A stretch of 64,000 nucleotides of DNA from Cordilura impudica (Eukaryota; Arthropoda; Insecta; Diptera; Scathophagidae). The stretch is from assembly GCA_963682025.1 (NCBI GenBank), contig OY821519.1:70870025-70934024 (forward strand). Reading direction: 5' to 3'. Numbering within the stretch: position 1 is the first letter of the stretch; every line of letters begins with the position of its first letter. The notes beneath the pieces are model-generated. The model was not told where the DNA came from. It ran no database searches and saw only the letters and a list, made by a program, of their open reading frames with translations. The translations under genes were made by a program, and so were the position numbers. Below, piece by piece: positions 41,886-53,689 of the stretch.

Positions 41886-42423
41886 CTGTAAACAAAAAAC
41901 AAACAAAAAAGATGTAAAATAAATTTTTTTAATATTTTTTATTGTTGTGTTCTTTGTGGTTGTTGTTGCTGTTGTTGATGCTGAAAATTAGTTTAAAATA
42001 ACACTGCATTTGATAATTGTGTAATTCAATTAAATAATTTAAAGCTTTTCAAAGCAAAATATCAGACATGAGGAAGTATTATTAACACAAGAGTTATGTT
42101 ACACTCGCATTTCATGTGAAAGGTTATTACAAGTCAATATGGTTAATTTAATTTAGTTAAAATAAAAAAATATGTGGGTTAAAAAGTTATAAAATGAAAT
42201 GAGATGAAAGTCCATATCGTGGGCTAATATTCAATAAGAGCTATTTAATAAAAAACCGTACGTCTTATTAATTTATTAGGAATGATTTATTCGATCGATC
42301 TCCAACAATATTCATAAAAAAATTTCTTTATACGTGTTTTTATAGTAGATAACACTTTTTGTTTTCAAATATTTTTATTTTGTATTTTAAAATGAGCAGA
42401 TAAAAAAATTTCTTTTATGTATA
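41886..42423. other. Lipocalin intron flank, nothing recognised
   Basis: AT-rich; begins with the pyrimidine-rich (on the minus strand) acceptor region of exon 2. No frame or repeat. Confidence 0.45.
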
Positions 42424-42962
42424 CAGTAGAATTCATTTATAGCGACCTCGGTTATAACGACCATCCGTTTATAACGACGGATGTTCAAAGAAAGATTGGT
42501 TCTTCATTGCTTTTACATGCGCAACCATTCGCTTAGAACGACTCCGGGTTTAACGACCATCTGCTTTTAACGACCAATTTGCGCGTCTGCTTTGGAATGA
42601 AGTTTCGGTTATAACGACGATGTCACTTCTGCGTATTTTATTTTTTGGTTTTTCTTTCCATTTTTTGTCGCCAGCCAACACTAAATGAAGAAACATATGT
42701 ATAATGTGGGGAATCACAGAATTTGTTTTCGCCTATCTCAAACTGAGTGTGCAAAAGATAAAGAAGAAATTTGAATACCAGTTTGAGTCGTGAACGCGAA
42801 TGGACATATGAACATTCTTTCTTTAATTACCAGCGGTGTTAAAAAAAGTTTTTTAATTTACATAAGAAATTGTAATCCAGATCAACCAAACACAGGTAGG
42901 GCACTTTTACTTGGATAAATACTGAATAAATATGTATGAATGTGAAATATGCTTTTTCCAGA

Positions 42963-45241
42963 ATGGACGTTAAAAAACGTAAAGTGTTCTCCATAAAAGA
43001 GAATGCTGAAATTTTGCTGAAACTATAATCTGGTTCTACAAATGCAGCACTAGCGAAGGACTATTGTGTTTCGCATTCGACTATCAGTACGATATGTAAA
43101 AACCGAGACGCAATTCTTAAGTGTTTGGAATCTGAGACCATGCAAAGAAAACGTATGCGTTCTGCTCAAGATTCTGATATAGAACAAGCTCTTTTGCAAT
43201 GGTTCAAGACGCAAAGAAATAAAAATACTATAGAAACTACGTCCATACTTCAAATGAAGGCAGAGGAAATAGCCCAACTTCTTGGAAAATATTACAATTG
43301 CACTGAAAGCTGGATTTACCGTTTTCGATAGCGCCATAATATAGTTTTAGGAACAATTTCTGGTGAGGCTTGCAGTGTCGACAAAAGTCAATGCAGCGAC
43401 TGGCTAGTTTCAGTATGGCCTAAAATACGAGAGGGATATCAAGCACAAGACATTTTTAATGTGGATGGAGCAGGGCTCCTTTATAAGCTTCCACCCAACA
43501 AAACCCTTAAATTCAAAGGTGAAAGGTGCTGTGGTGGTAAACAATCAAAGGAAAGAATAACCTTGCTGGTTGGAGGTAATATGGATGGGTCCGAAAAAAA
43601 GAAAATGCTTCTCATTGGATAATCTAAAATGCCGCGGTGTTTCAAGCATGTAAAATCATTACCTATAGATTATAAAGGAAATAAAAAGGCATGGATGACC
43701 TCAGAAATTTTTGAACGCATTTTGCGCGATCGGGACAGCAGTTTGAAGAACGATAAAAGAAAAATTTTACTGCTTGTAGATAATTGTCCAGCACATCCAA
43801 ATGTTCAAAATCTGTCTTCAATAAAATTAGTTTTCCTAACACCTAATACAACGTCCGTCTTACAGCCAATGGAGCAAAGGGTAATTAGATGTTTGAAGAG
43901 CAATTATCGCAAACAACTAATGCTAAAAATTATTCGCGATATAGACAATAATACACAAAGCACCATTACTTTGTTAGATGCTATTGACATGGTGGCCTCC
44001 GCTTGGCAAAGTGTAAAATCAACTAAAATAGCTAACTCTTTCCGACATGCGGGCCTACTTCCAGCCGAAAGTGCGTGCCCAGATGCAGATTTCGAAGATG
44101 AAGATGATATTCCTCTTTCGTTGCTACAGGAAACATACAAAAATATGCAACAAGTAGCCGAATGTATTGATTGGGATGAGTTCGTAAACGTGGATGATAA
44201 TGTCGTAACATCGGAAGAACCTTCATAGAGAGAAATCGTGGAGAGCACAAAAGAAAACAAGTAAGAAAATTATAGTCGGTCTAGACCGACTATACGATAC
44301 CCTATACCATGCGCTTAGAAACCCTATCTCTTAGGCCCAACTAACTGGACATAGAAAATAAGCAAAAACCAAATTTGAGTGGGATTTTTATTAATTTTTT
44401 TGGCTGCAGATATGAAAAAGTTCATATCGGATGCTATATCTACATGGGGACTAGGTCCAAAAATGGACCGATCCTGATCATGTTTGGTAAAGTCTCTTGT
44501 ATTTTGCAAAAATATATACAAACAAAATTTGAGAAGAATCAGTGCAATATTTTTGTTTTTTAATAGATTTAAGTGAAAATCGGGAAGCAGCTCTATATGG
44601 GGCCACTGGGGTAATTTTTGGACTACTCATTAATGGATGTAATGAACGCATATAAACCCAATTTGAGTAAGATCTATATGACAATTTGGATCTTATGACA
44701 ATTTATGTCGATTTCATAGGGGTCATTTGTATCGGGGCTAGGTCTGATCATGGACCGATTCTCACCAATTTCAATAGCGTTCATCCCATCAAAATATATT
44801 CATATTTACGACCTGCAGTTTGATTACAAGGTTTACATGGACACACAGACGGATGGACGGACGGACGGACATTGTTAAATCAACTCAGAAAGTGATTCTG
44901 ATTCGATCGGTATAATTAAAGATGGGTCTAGGTCAAATATTTTTGGTTGTTACAAACAGCAGCACAAAGTCATTATACCCAAACCACATAGTGGTATAGG
45001 GTATAATGAGGAAATTCACAGCGATAATGAACCAGATGACGATGATGAGCCAATCAAAATTCCCACTAGGACAGAAACCTTGAGTGTGGTGCACACTTTA
45101 AAACAGTTTTTGCGATTTGGGGGTTCTGACACATCAGAGAGTTTATATAGTTCCGTTGAAGTTATTGAAAGTAAATTATTACATGAAATTCTTGTAAATA
45201 GAAAACAAACCACGATTCCAAACTATTTTCAGCCTCAATAA
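42963..45241 (+). pseudogene. Tigger-type transposase with three stops and a DINE insertion
   Basis: From MDVKKRKVFSIKENAEILLK the frame stays constant through 44228, broken only by TAA near 43027, TAG at 43329 and TAA at 43621. Domains in order are a CENP-B-type N-terminal helix-turn-helix (TNAALAKDYCVSHSTISTIC), a second DNA-binding region (QALLQWFKTQRNKNT, QLLGKYYNCTESWIYRF), and a DDE core with DIFNVDGAGLLYKLP (first Asp), KILLLVDNCPAHP (second Asp) and the TPNTTSVLQPMEQRVI segment. An acidic C-terminal tail follows. After the DINE-like insert the frame resumes EEIHSDNEPDDDDEPIKIP and ends NYFQPQ-TAA. The residue after LQPME is Q where pogo enzymes often have another acidic-to-D pattern. 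The gene is decayed but recently recognisable. Confidence 0.88.
44257..45006 (-). mobile_element. DINE-1/Helentron-like element inside Tigger
   Basis: Full length, with a perfect 24-base 3' palindrome (TATAGTCGGTCT and complement). It interrupts the transposase acidic tail between KENK and EEIHSDN. Confidence 0.9.
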
Positions 45242-45361
45242 ACATGAATATACATGATAAAAAAAAAACTTATTGTGTGCACCTATTCGGATACAACGAC
45301 GTTCGGTTATAACGACGAATATTTCCGGTCCCTTGGAAGTCGCTGTAACCGAATTCTACTG

Positions 45362-45680
45362 TATTTTAAAAACATCGATGAAGCGATCAAGTTTAAAAAA
45401 TTCTTCGTCCAATCGACCAATTAACGAATAGAAAAAGAAATATCAAAAAAAAAAATAAAGATCCATTCACTCAAATCTATATATTAATACGTGAAGGTAA
45501 ATCTTTCGACCAGTTTTTAAGCAAAATGCACCAACGGAGGAGTGTGGCATAGTTATAGTTTATATTTTTTTTTTTAATTAAAAAACAATTCACACAAATA
45601 TACATACAAATTTAAATAAAAAAGTTAGATCATGCTTGAATTTTTTATTTTTATGTAAAGAGAGATTTCAAAATACTCGT
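45362..45680. other. AT-rich spacer
   Basis: No supported feature. Confidence 0.45.
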
Positions 45681-45681
45681 A

Positions 45682-46447
45682 TTTATACCCCATACCACTA
45701 TGTTGTTTGGGTATAATGACTTTGTGCTGCTGCTTGTAACTACCAAAAACATTTGACATAGACCCATCTTTTATTATACCGATCGACTCAGAATCATCTC
45801 AGAATCGATTTAGCAATGTCCGTCCGTCTGTGTGTCCACGTAAACCTTGCAGTTTGATTGCAAATATGAATATATTTTGATGAAATTTTATCTATAAGAT
45901 TTTGTCGGCCATAGTATGAACGCAATTGAAATTGGTGAAATTCGGTCCATGTTCGGACCTAGTCCCCATACAAATGACCCCTATGAAATCGGCATAAATT
46001 GCCATAAGATCCAAATTATCATATAGATCTCAGTCAAATTAGGTTTGTATGTGTTTATTATATCCATTAATCAATCATCTAAAAATAATCCCTATAGGAC
46101 AATTCTTAGTCATAGGCCCCATATAGAGCTGCTTCCCGATCTTCACTAAAATCTATCAGAAAACAAAAATATTGCACAGATTTTTTTCAAATTTAGTTTG
46201 TATATATTTTTTCAAAATATGAGTTTACCAAATCGGTCCATTTTTCGACCTAGTCCCCATATAAATATAGCATCCGATGTGAACATTTTCATATCTGCAG
46301 TCAAAAAAATTGATAACAATTCCACTCGAATTTGGCATATGCTTATTTTCCATATCCAATTAGTTGGACCGAAGAGATCGGGTCTCTATACCATGGTATA
46401 GGGTATCGTATAGTCGGTCTAGACCAACTATAATTTTCTTACTTGTT
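45682..46447 (+). mobile_element. DINE-1/Helentron-like element, full length
   Basis: 5' TATACCCCATACCACTATG to 3' TAGTCGGTCTAGACCAACTA and CTTACTTGTT; only two GTCC units. Confidence 0.87.
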
Positions 46448-46793
46448 TTTTGTATTTGTTTTATTTAAATAATAAACATAAAAACTTAAAACAAATGAGA
46501 TCATATTAAATATTTTTTCTCATTCAAATGCAATTCATAAAAATCAGAATAAAAAATTCAGGAAAGTTTTGAATTTGATTTTATAAATTAACTAGCTGAC
46601 CCGGCAAACTTCGCTTTGTCCAAAAGAGATTTTTTGATTGAAATAATTTCGAAAATTTTTTTTTATTGAAAATTATCGACCGTTAACAGATGACGCAATA
46701 ATATAATTTTTATACAACACTTTTCGAATTAAGTTGAATTCAATATCTTATAATTATTCGGATAGCTGAAAATAGAATAAAATCAAGTACTAT

Positions 46794-47792
46794 TTAAAAA
46801 AAGAATAGAACAATGATTATAATCCATTTAATGCTGCACGATATAGAACATTTTTGGTTTTCTGCTCCGGAGCGTAAATGAATAGTGAGGATGGTTTCCC
46901 AACTCCGGAACACGCAACATTTAGCTGACGGTGTGAAATCAATGACATTTTCAGATTTATGCCTCACACTTCCAGGGACTGTCTTTGTGACTTGTTTATT
47001 GTCATCGCAAATGCAAGTTTCACTGGGAACTGAACACCTTTGAACTGGTACGTTAAATCGGTTGAAGTCAAGGTAACTTGCGGAATTAAGCATCTCGCTT
47101 GAACCGCCCCTTCAAAATCCTTGCGACTATAACATTACTCATTAATTTCGTCACAATCAGTCGAGTCCATTGTATAGTTTCGGGGCATAAGGATGACAGA
47201 TCCAACTTTAATTCGAATAAAGAGATTCACCGTAAAGCAGCGTGCATAATTGCTTTGGTGGTGGAAACAGTTTGGCAATTTCACCTTTCCGCCCACGCAA
47301 CACAATCCAGGCGGTTCTTTCTTAAATTTAACTGCATTGCAATGCTCACAAACGACAGGCATCTGCCCGAATTGAACCGATGTGTGCGAACTGTATTGAA
47401 TGTTGGGCGCTCATATCGAATGGGTGCATGGTCAATGTTCACCTGAATAATTTGTTGTAGCCTACGTTGTCGTTCAAAAATCACACATTGTGATCTGGCT
47501 TCATTACTTTGCCGAGCACGAACTTCTCTTCTTTTCAATCATTGTTGCTCATTGTGTGTTTCGTTGATCTCTTCTGACTGTCGCGCACAATTTCCAACCA
47601 TTCTGGTTGAACAGATTCCCTTCCAATAGCACGTTCCTCTTCCGTTCGAAGTGTTGCGATATTTCGGTGCTGCGTTACATTCTGAGAACGCCTGCCAATG
47701 TTACCATGAACTCTTCTTGGCATCGTAATAAAAATGATAAAATTATCCGAAGTGCAAAAAGAATATATATTTTTAAAGAAACAGTTATTCAA
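46794..47792 (-). pseudogene. Helitron RepHel gene: N-terminus joined to helicase C-terminus
   Basis: From 47720 leftward come MPRRVHGNIGRRSQNV, a charged Arg/Glu-rich stretch and VCEHCNAVKFKKEPPGLCC followed by GGKVKLPNCF, the N-terminal Cys-rich zinc-finger-like region of Helitron proteins. By about 47090 the frame has jumped to STDLTYQFKGVQFPVKLAFA, MTINKSQ and SLISHRQLNVACSGVGKPSS, the last motifs of the Pif1-like 5'-3' helicase. The whole Rep (HUH nuclease) domain and most helicase motifs are missing, so one deletion removed the centre. At least two frameshifts and a TGA or TAG in the helicase part add to the decay. The enzyme would have driven rolling-circle transposition of Helitrons. 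Confidence 0.8.
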
Positions 47793-48029
47793 TAATAGAG
47801 CAATTTTTTGAAATTAAAGCGCTTTGTTATTAAATTATGTGATGGAAGACCTGGCAAATGAAGTAAATTAAAAAATCTTTTAATAAATTCACTCCTACTA
47901 CCGCAGTAGCAATTAGCTTGAATGAAAATTGCGGAAATTTCAATTTTTGTTATGCTGCTGGAATTGCCATTTCTCTTAAACATTTTCCTTAAAAACGATC
48001 CAATATATTAAAGTTCAGTAATTACTTTT

Positions 48030-48730
48030 ATGAAAGTAACCCCACCCTATTTTCTGATTCCGCCCATTTTCACACTCACAGTAATAACCTTTGAACTCAC
48101 ACAAATTATCTTCACTTTCCCTTTTATATTATTCAAGATACTTTTATTTTGAAAATTTATTTTATACGGTAGCTGACACGCCCACTTGTCCAATCCCGCC
48201 CATTTTCGCCAAGGCTAATCACAGAAATAATAGATAAACTCACACAAACTTGCAAAGCTCTCCCTATCATTATACTCGCTATATGTACACAATATTTAAT
48301 CAGTACTTTGTAGGGAATGTACCCCGCCCACTTATGCGATCCAGCCTATTTTCGTCAGGTGTACTTATATTAATAACAAATGACGTCACATAAAGTATCA
48401 AAGCTCTCCCTGTCATGATATTGATTCCGATATTGAGTGATTCATTTTTTTGTAGGTGCCACGCCCACTGTTCTGATAACGCTAATTTTTACAACGGCCA
48501 CGCAACTCACAGCAATAATAGATGACCTCATACAAAGTTGCAAAGCTCTCCCTAAAACAGTACTCAAGATATACGATGTTAAAAATTAATTTTGTATGGG
48601 AGGTACCACGATCACTTATCCGATACCGACCATTTTCGGTATGACTGTCCATATTGATAATAGATGGCCTCACACAAATTTACAAAGCTCTCCCTCTCAT
48701 TGTACTCAATATATATGATGTTAAAATGGA
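48030..48730 (-). repeat. GGGCGTGG-type tandem array in the Helitron 5' region
   Basis: Units inverted relative to 18.1-19.4 kb: CCACGCCCACTGTTCTGA, CACGCCCACTTGTCCAATCC and CAAAGCTCTCCCT recur about every 110-150 bases. Confidence 0.75.
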
Positions 48731-48898
48731 ATACCCGCGTACAGCGCCATCTGTTGTGACTTTTTGTACTTTTCTTTTTTCCTAAACCTTCGCGTGGCAG
48801 CTACAAACAAACTCGCAGAAGAAAGTTCCCGTTTTGGTCCTGTAGATTTCAAGTTTTAAGCGGACGAACAAACCACTATTCACTTTTATATATATAGA

Positions 48899-49440
48899 TA
48901 TTTATATTTATTTATTTATTTAATCGAGCCCACAGAGCCATATACGATTAATAAATTTAATAATAATAAATGAACAGCAAGCTATAATTACAGTAGAACT
49001 AAAAAATTATATTCATACTTAACTAAAAGAAAAAAAAAAAGAAAAAAAATCCTTTGGTATGGTAATGATTAATATCGAAATACTCCAATTACTTGTGCTT
49101 AGTGACGGATGTCGTGTAACTTAACTTTTCGGATTAACGGGAAGCCTATTCCAAAGTCTGGATGCTCTTATGATGATTTTTTAAGAGAACCTGAAGGAGT
49201 CAAAAATATCTTTGGGTTCAAGCAAGGCCATTAGATGGTGAAACGCTAGCAGGGTTCGAACGTTTTGAAAATAGCAATAAATTAAATTAAAAGAGTAATT
49301 AGTTACCGGGTCAGAAATTTTAAATCCGAAAATATACCTTAATATTCGATTAAAAATTAAACTCAAACGCTTTAAATTAGCTTTAGTTGTTCCTCAATGA
49401 ACATATAAGCAATAAAGAATGTGGGTCATAAGAAGTGAGT
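48899..49440 (-). pseudogene. LINE 3' end fragment
   Basis: It begins with the TTTATTTATTTATTTAAT run (complement of a TAAA tail) against the Helitron end. The minus strand reads SLIFNRILRYIFGFKISDPV, matching FNNIIRYIFGLRKF of the LINE at 10.7-12.3 kb, and a following ASRLWNRLPVN block. 5' truncated. Confidence 0.7.
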
Positions 49441-50207
49441 GAGGTTAATTTAATTTTTATTTACTGGCAAAAAAAAAACAGTTAAAGTTATGGAGTGATT
49501 GAAGAGACACCCATTAACAATTTTTGGATTTTGCCTTTAAAATGTTTGATTTAGAAAAAATTCTTTTTAGATTTTTTTTTGTTATAGGTCAACATTTTTT
49601 CCTTTAATCGCTCTTTTAAATTTTACGGTCGATCTGATAAGTCGGCACAAATTACTCGAATTATTTGTTAGTCGCCAATCACAATTGAATCTTGGATTTT
49701 GTTGAAATTTTCAAGAAAAAAAAATTTTATATTTATTTTTATAAGTTATTTGTATAAATTACTGAAAATATGAAAAACCGACCGTTATGCAAAAATTCAA
49801 ATTAACGTATGATATTATAAAAAGAACTAAACAGAACTTCACAGTTAATAGCTCGTCTTAACGGTTTTTGTCTCTATTTATTTAATTTTTTTCACATTTT
49901 ATTTATGCAAAAATTTTTCAATTTTAGCTCGTTATATCAGCTGTGTTAAAAAATGAAGTAATCGCAAATGAAAACGGTTTAATATTTTAAAGAAAGCTTT
50001 GAACAAGATTCACGAGATTTCAAACAAATTGTAAATACACTATTAAATTCTGTTAAGTAATTTTTTGCAATATTCCAATTTGCATGTTGCATATCAGTCC
50101 GTGTTTTTGACAATTTTTAAATGTGCATAACTCTAAAAAAAAAATCATTTTTTTCCTGAAATATGTATTTTCAAAAGAAGTGTACATCCGCCATATTCGA
50201 AACAAAA
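49441..50207. other. AT-rich stretch, nothing recognised
   Basis: No frame or repeat match. Confidence 0.5.
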
Positions 50208-51297
50208 CAAGCAAGAAAATTAAGTCGGTCAAGACTCTATGATACCTTACAATGAGTTTAGATCCAACTAACTGGATATAGAAAATAAGCATAAACCGAA
50301 TTTGAGTGGCATCTATAATATTAATAGGCTAGGCGATTTTTTGTTACCGATGTTTTGTTACGTATAAATTTTGAAAGCCATTTCTTTTTAGCTGTTTTCC
50401 AGATTTACAGATTTTTAAATATTGTCCTTTATTTTGAGTAAATTGCGTTTAACTTTGCTACTAACAGATACATAAAATTATGCATATGCTATGTATGTGT
50501 TTATTAAATTTGTTAATGTGTTTGTTAATGAGTTTGTTCTTCATTCACAATAATAATAAACAAAAAAAAGTGTTGGTTTGCGAATTGGCTAAGTTGAAAA
50601 ATAAAATTGCCTAGAAATTGCACTCGAATTTCGGGTACTGGAATCTGCTAGTTTTTATTAATGTTTTTGCCTGCAAATCCGAAAAAGTTCATATTGGATG
50701 CTATATTTATATGGGGACTAGATCGAAAAATGAACCAATCCTGACCATATTTGGTAAGGTTCATTATTCTTTGCAAAAACATATACAAACCAAATTTGAG
50801 CGAAATATGTGCTATATTTTTGTTTTTGATAAATTTAAGTGAAGATCGGAAAGCAGCTATGTATATATGGGGGCTTTGACTAAGGATTATCCTACAGGGT
50901 TTATTTTTGGATTACTGATAAATGGTTGTAATAAACATACACAAACCTAATTTGTCTGAGATCTATGTGATAATTTGGATCTTGTGACAATTTAAGTCGA
51001 TCGCATAGGGGTCATTTGTATGGGGACTAGGTCTGAATATGAATTTTCACTAATTTCACTGACGTTTGTCCTATGGCCGATAGAAGCTTAATACTAAATT
51101 TCATAAAAACATATTCATATTTGCAACCTGCAGTTTGATTAAAATGTTTACATGGACATGTACAAGCGTACATCCCTTATTCGACTAAGAAAGTAATTTT
51201 GAGTCGATCGGTATGATAAAAGTGGGTCTTGGTCAAATATTTTTGGTAATTAGCCCAAACTCATTATACCCTGACGACATAATGGTATAGGGTATAC
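50208..51297 (-). mobile_element. DINE-like element split by a Helitron
   Basis: Parts 50208-50311 and 50652-51297 join as GAGTGGCA/TTTTTATTAATG. The CTTGTT end has become GCTTG, and the (GGAC)n tract is almost gone. Confidence 0.82.
50312..50651 (+). mobile_element. Helitron family B copy inside a DINE-like element
   Basis: TCTATAATATTAATAGGC to ACTGGAATCTGCTAG. Insertion was exactly between A and T of the host element, without duplication. Confidence 0.88.
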
Positions 51298-51317
51298 AAA
51301 TCTTATAAAAAAATCAT

Positions 51318-51450
51318 GTGAGTCCGATCACAGGGGAGATGTGTAAATATCTAATAATTAAAGATTTTTTATGGCACTTTTTTAAAATCAAACAGAAAGC
51401 GTCATCTATGTCATGACTTATAGCAATCAACTGCAGGGGCTCTGCAAATA
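51318..51450 (-). repeat. Dispersed repeat shared with 16320-16455
   Basis: TCCGATCACAGGGGAGATGT through GCGTCATCTATG to GCAATCAACTGCA, inverted relative to the first copy. Confidence 0.6.
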
Positions 51451-51469
51451 TAAAAATATTTATTATTAA

Positions 51470-51794
51470 CTAGCAGATTCCAGCACTCGAAATTCGAGTG
51501 CAAATTCCACGTAATTTTATTTTTCATATAATAAAGACCCTAAAGGTTTGCTTCACAGTTCAACATATTTTAAATGAAGAAAACAAACTCAACACATTAA
51601 CACAAACACATAGTGTTAGTAGCAACTTTAAACGATCATAAAAAAAAAAAATTCCAGACGATGAAAATCTGTAAATCTGGGTAACTCCTAAAATGAAATA
51701 CCTTTCAAATGATAAATTTTTTTGTCAAAATCGGGGTAAAACTGTGAAACTTACATCGGTCACAAGAAATCGCCTTGCCTATTAATATTATAGG
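51470..51794 (-). mobile_element. Helitron family B copy
   Basis: CTAG at 51470-51473 with palindrome CACTCGAAATTCGAGTG; 5' end altered to CCTATAATATTAATAGGC. Confidence 0.82.
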
Positions 51795-51917
51795 TTATTT
51801 CAAATTTTTAATTTTTTATTTTTCATTCTTCATTTCCCATTTTTATTTTTAATATTTTTAATTTTTCCTTTTTCGTTTTCTTCTATTTTTCATTTTTTAT
51901 TTTTCTTTTTTCATTTT

Positions 51918-52704
51918 TGTACCCTACACCACTATGTGGTTTGGGTATAATGACTTTGTGCTGCTGTTTGTAACTACCAAAAATATTTGACCTAGACCCA
52001 TCTTTTATTATACCGATCGAATCAGAATCACTATCTGATTCGATTTAACTATGTCCGTCCGTCCGTCCGTCCGTCTGTGTGTCCACGTAAAGCTTGTTAT
52101 CAAACTGCAGGTCGCAAATATGAATATATTTTGATGAAATTTGGTATATAAGCTTTTTTCGGCCATAGGATGAATTGGTGAGAATCGGTGTATGTTCAGA
52201 CCTAGCCCCCATACAAATGACCCCTATTAAATCTACATAAATTGCCATAAGATCCAAATTATCATATAAATCTTAATCAAATTGGGTTTGTATGTGTTTA
52301 TTGCATCCATTAATCAGTAGTCCAAAAATGATCCCTATGGGACAAATCTTAGTTATAGGCCCCATATAGAGCTGCTTCCGATCTTCACCTAAATCTATCA
52401 AAAAACAAAAATATTGCACTGATTCTTCTCAAATTTTGTTTGTATATATTTTTGCAAAAAACAAGAGACTTTACCAAACATGGTCAGCATCGGTCCATTT
52501 TTGGGCCTAGTCCCCATATAGATATATCATCTGATATGAACTTTTTCATATCTGCAGCCAAAAAAATTTATAAAAATCGCACTCAAATTTGATTTATGCT
52601 TATTTTCTATATCCAGTTAGTTGGGCCTGAGAGATAGCGTCTCAATACGCATGGTATAGGGTATCGTATAGTCGGTCTAGACCGACTATAATTTTCTTAC
52701 TTGT
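51918..52704 (+). mobile_element. DINE-1/Helentron-like element, full length
   Basis: GTACCCTACACCACTATGTG to CTTACTTGTT, a (GTCC)4 tract and a perfect 3' palindrome. Confidence 0.88.
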
Positions 52705-52745
52705 TTATTGTTAATTTTTAATTTTTTATTTTTCTTTTTTCATTT

Positions 52746-53411
52746 TTATACCCTACACCACTATCTGGTTTGTGTATAATGACTGTGCTGCTATTTGTAA
52801 CTACCAAAAATATTTGACCTAGACCCATCTTTTATTATACCGATCGACTTACAATCACTTACTGAGTCGTTTTAGCGATGTCCGTCCGTCCGTCCGTCTG
52901 TGTGTCCATGTAAAGCTTGTAATCAAACTACAGGTCGCAAATATGAATATATTTTATCAGCCATAGGATGAACGCTATTGAAATTATTGAAATTCGATCC
53001 ATGTTCGGACCTAGTGCCCATACAACTGACCCCTATGAAATCGACTTGAATTGCCATAAGATCCAAATTATCATATAGATCTCGGTCATATTGGGTTTGT
53101 GTGTGCTTATTACATCTATTTATCATTTGTCCAAAAATAAACACCATATGGCAATTCTTTGTCATTGCCCCCGTATAAAGCTGCTTCCCGATTTTCACTT
53201 AAATCTATGACAAAACAAAAATATTTCATAGATTTTTCTCTACTACGACCTTACCAAATATGGCCAGGATCGGTCCATTTTTCGACCTATTCCCCATATA
53301 AATATAGCAACCGATATGAACTTTTTCATATCTGCAGCCAAAAAAATTAATCACAATGCCATTCAAAACTGGTTTATGCTTACTTTATATATTCAATTTG
53401 ATTGACTGAAG
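52746..53411 (+). mobile_element. DINE-like element, 3' end lost
   Basis: TATACCCTACACCACTATCT to TATATTCAATTTGATTGACTG; it breaks off before the 3' hairpin and runs into the TTTTTCAT array. Confidence 0.8.
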
Positions 53412-53689
53412 ATAAATTTTTTATTTTTAATTTTTTTATTTTTCACTTTTTATTTTTCATTTTTTATTTTTCATATTTCATTTTTCATTTTTCGTTTTCC
53501 ATTTTTCATTTTTAATTTTTTATTTTTCATTTTTCATTTTTCATTTTCCATTTTTCATTTCAATTTCTTATTTTTTATATATAATTTTTAATTTTTTATT
53601 TTTAATTTTTCATCTCTCATCTCTCATTTTTCATCTTTCACTTTTTCATTTTTTAATTTTTCATTTCCAAACAGGTTATTACATATCAT

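Larger units (their letters stand above)
42424..45361 (+). mobile_element. Tigger/pogo-like transposon, both ends present
   Basis: Left end CAGTAGAATTCATTTATAGC and right end, inverted, CAGTAGAATTCGGTTACAGC. A TA dinucleotide flanks each side (42422-42423 and 45362-45363), as expected for Tc1/mariner-pogo insertions. Subterminal GGTTATAACGAC repeats occur several times at both ends and may bind the transposase. A DINE-like copy (44257-45006) was inserted later. Confidence 0.88.
46592..48898 (-). mobile_element. Autonomous-type Helitron, internally deleted
   Basis: Minus orientation: 5' TCTATATATATAAAAGTGAA (from 48898) preceded by A, and 3' GCGAAGTTTGCCGGGTCAG then CTAG (46592) followed by T. 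The first 850 bases hold five or so inverted-orientation units of the GGGCGTGG/CTCCCATAC repeat, then come the two ends of a RepHel gene. Intact Helitrons of this kind are several kilobases longer. Confidence 0.85.
51797..53665. repeat. TTTTTCAT-rich degenerate array in three pieces
   Basis: Pieces 51797-51917, 52707-52745 and 53412-53665 are built from TTTTTCAT, TTTTTAAT and TTTTTTAT words. Two DINE-like elements separate the pieces, so the array was once continuous or expanded around them. Confidence 0.75.

Noticed and set aside
43904..44260. Minus-strand 118-codon frame in the Tigger element
   Set aside because: Shadow of the transposase frame, which carries the conserved DDE blocks.
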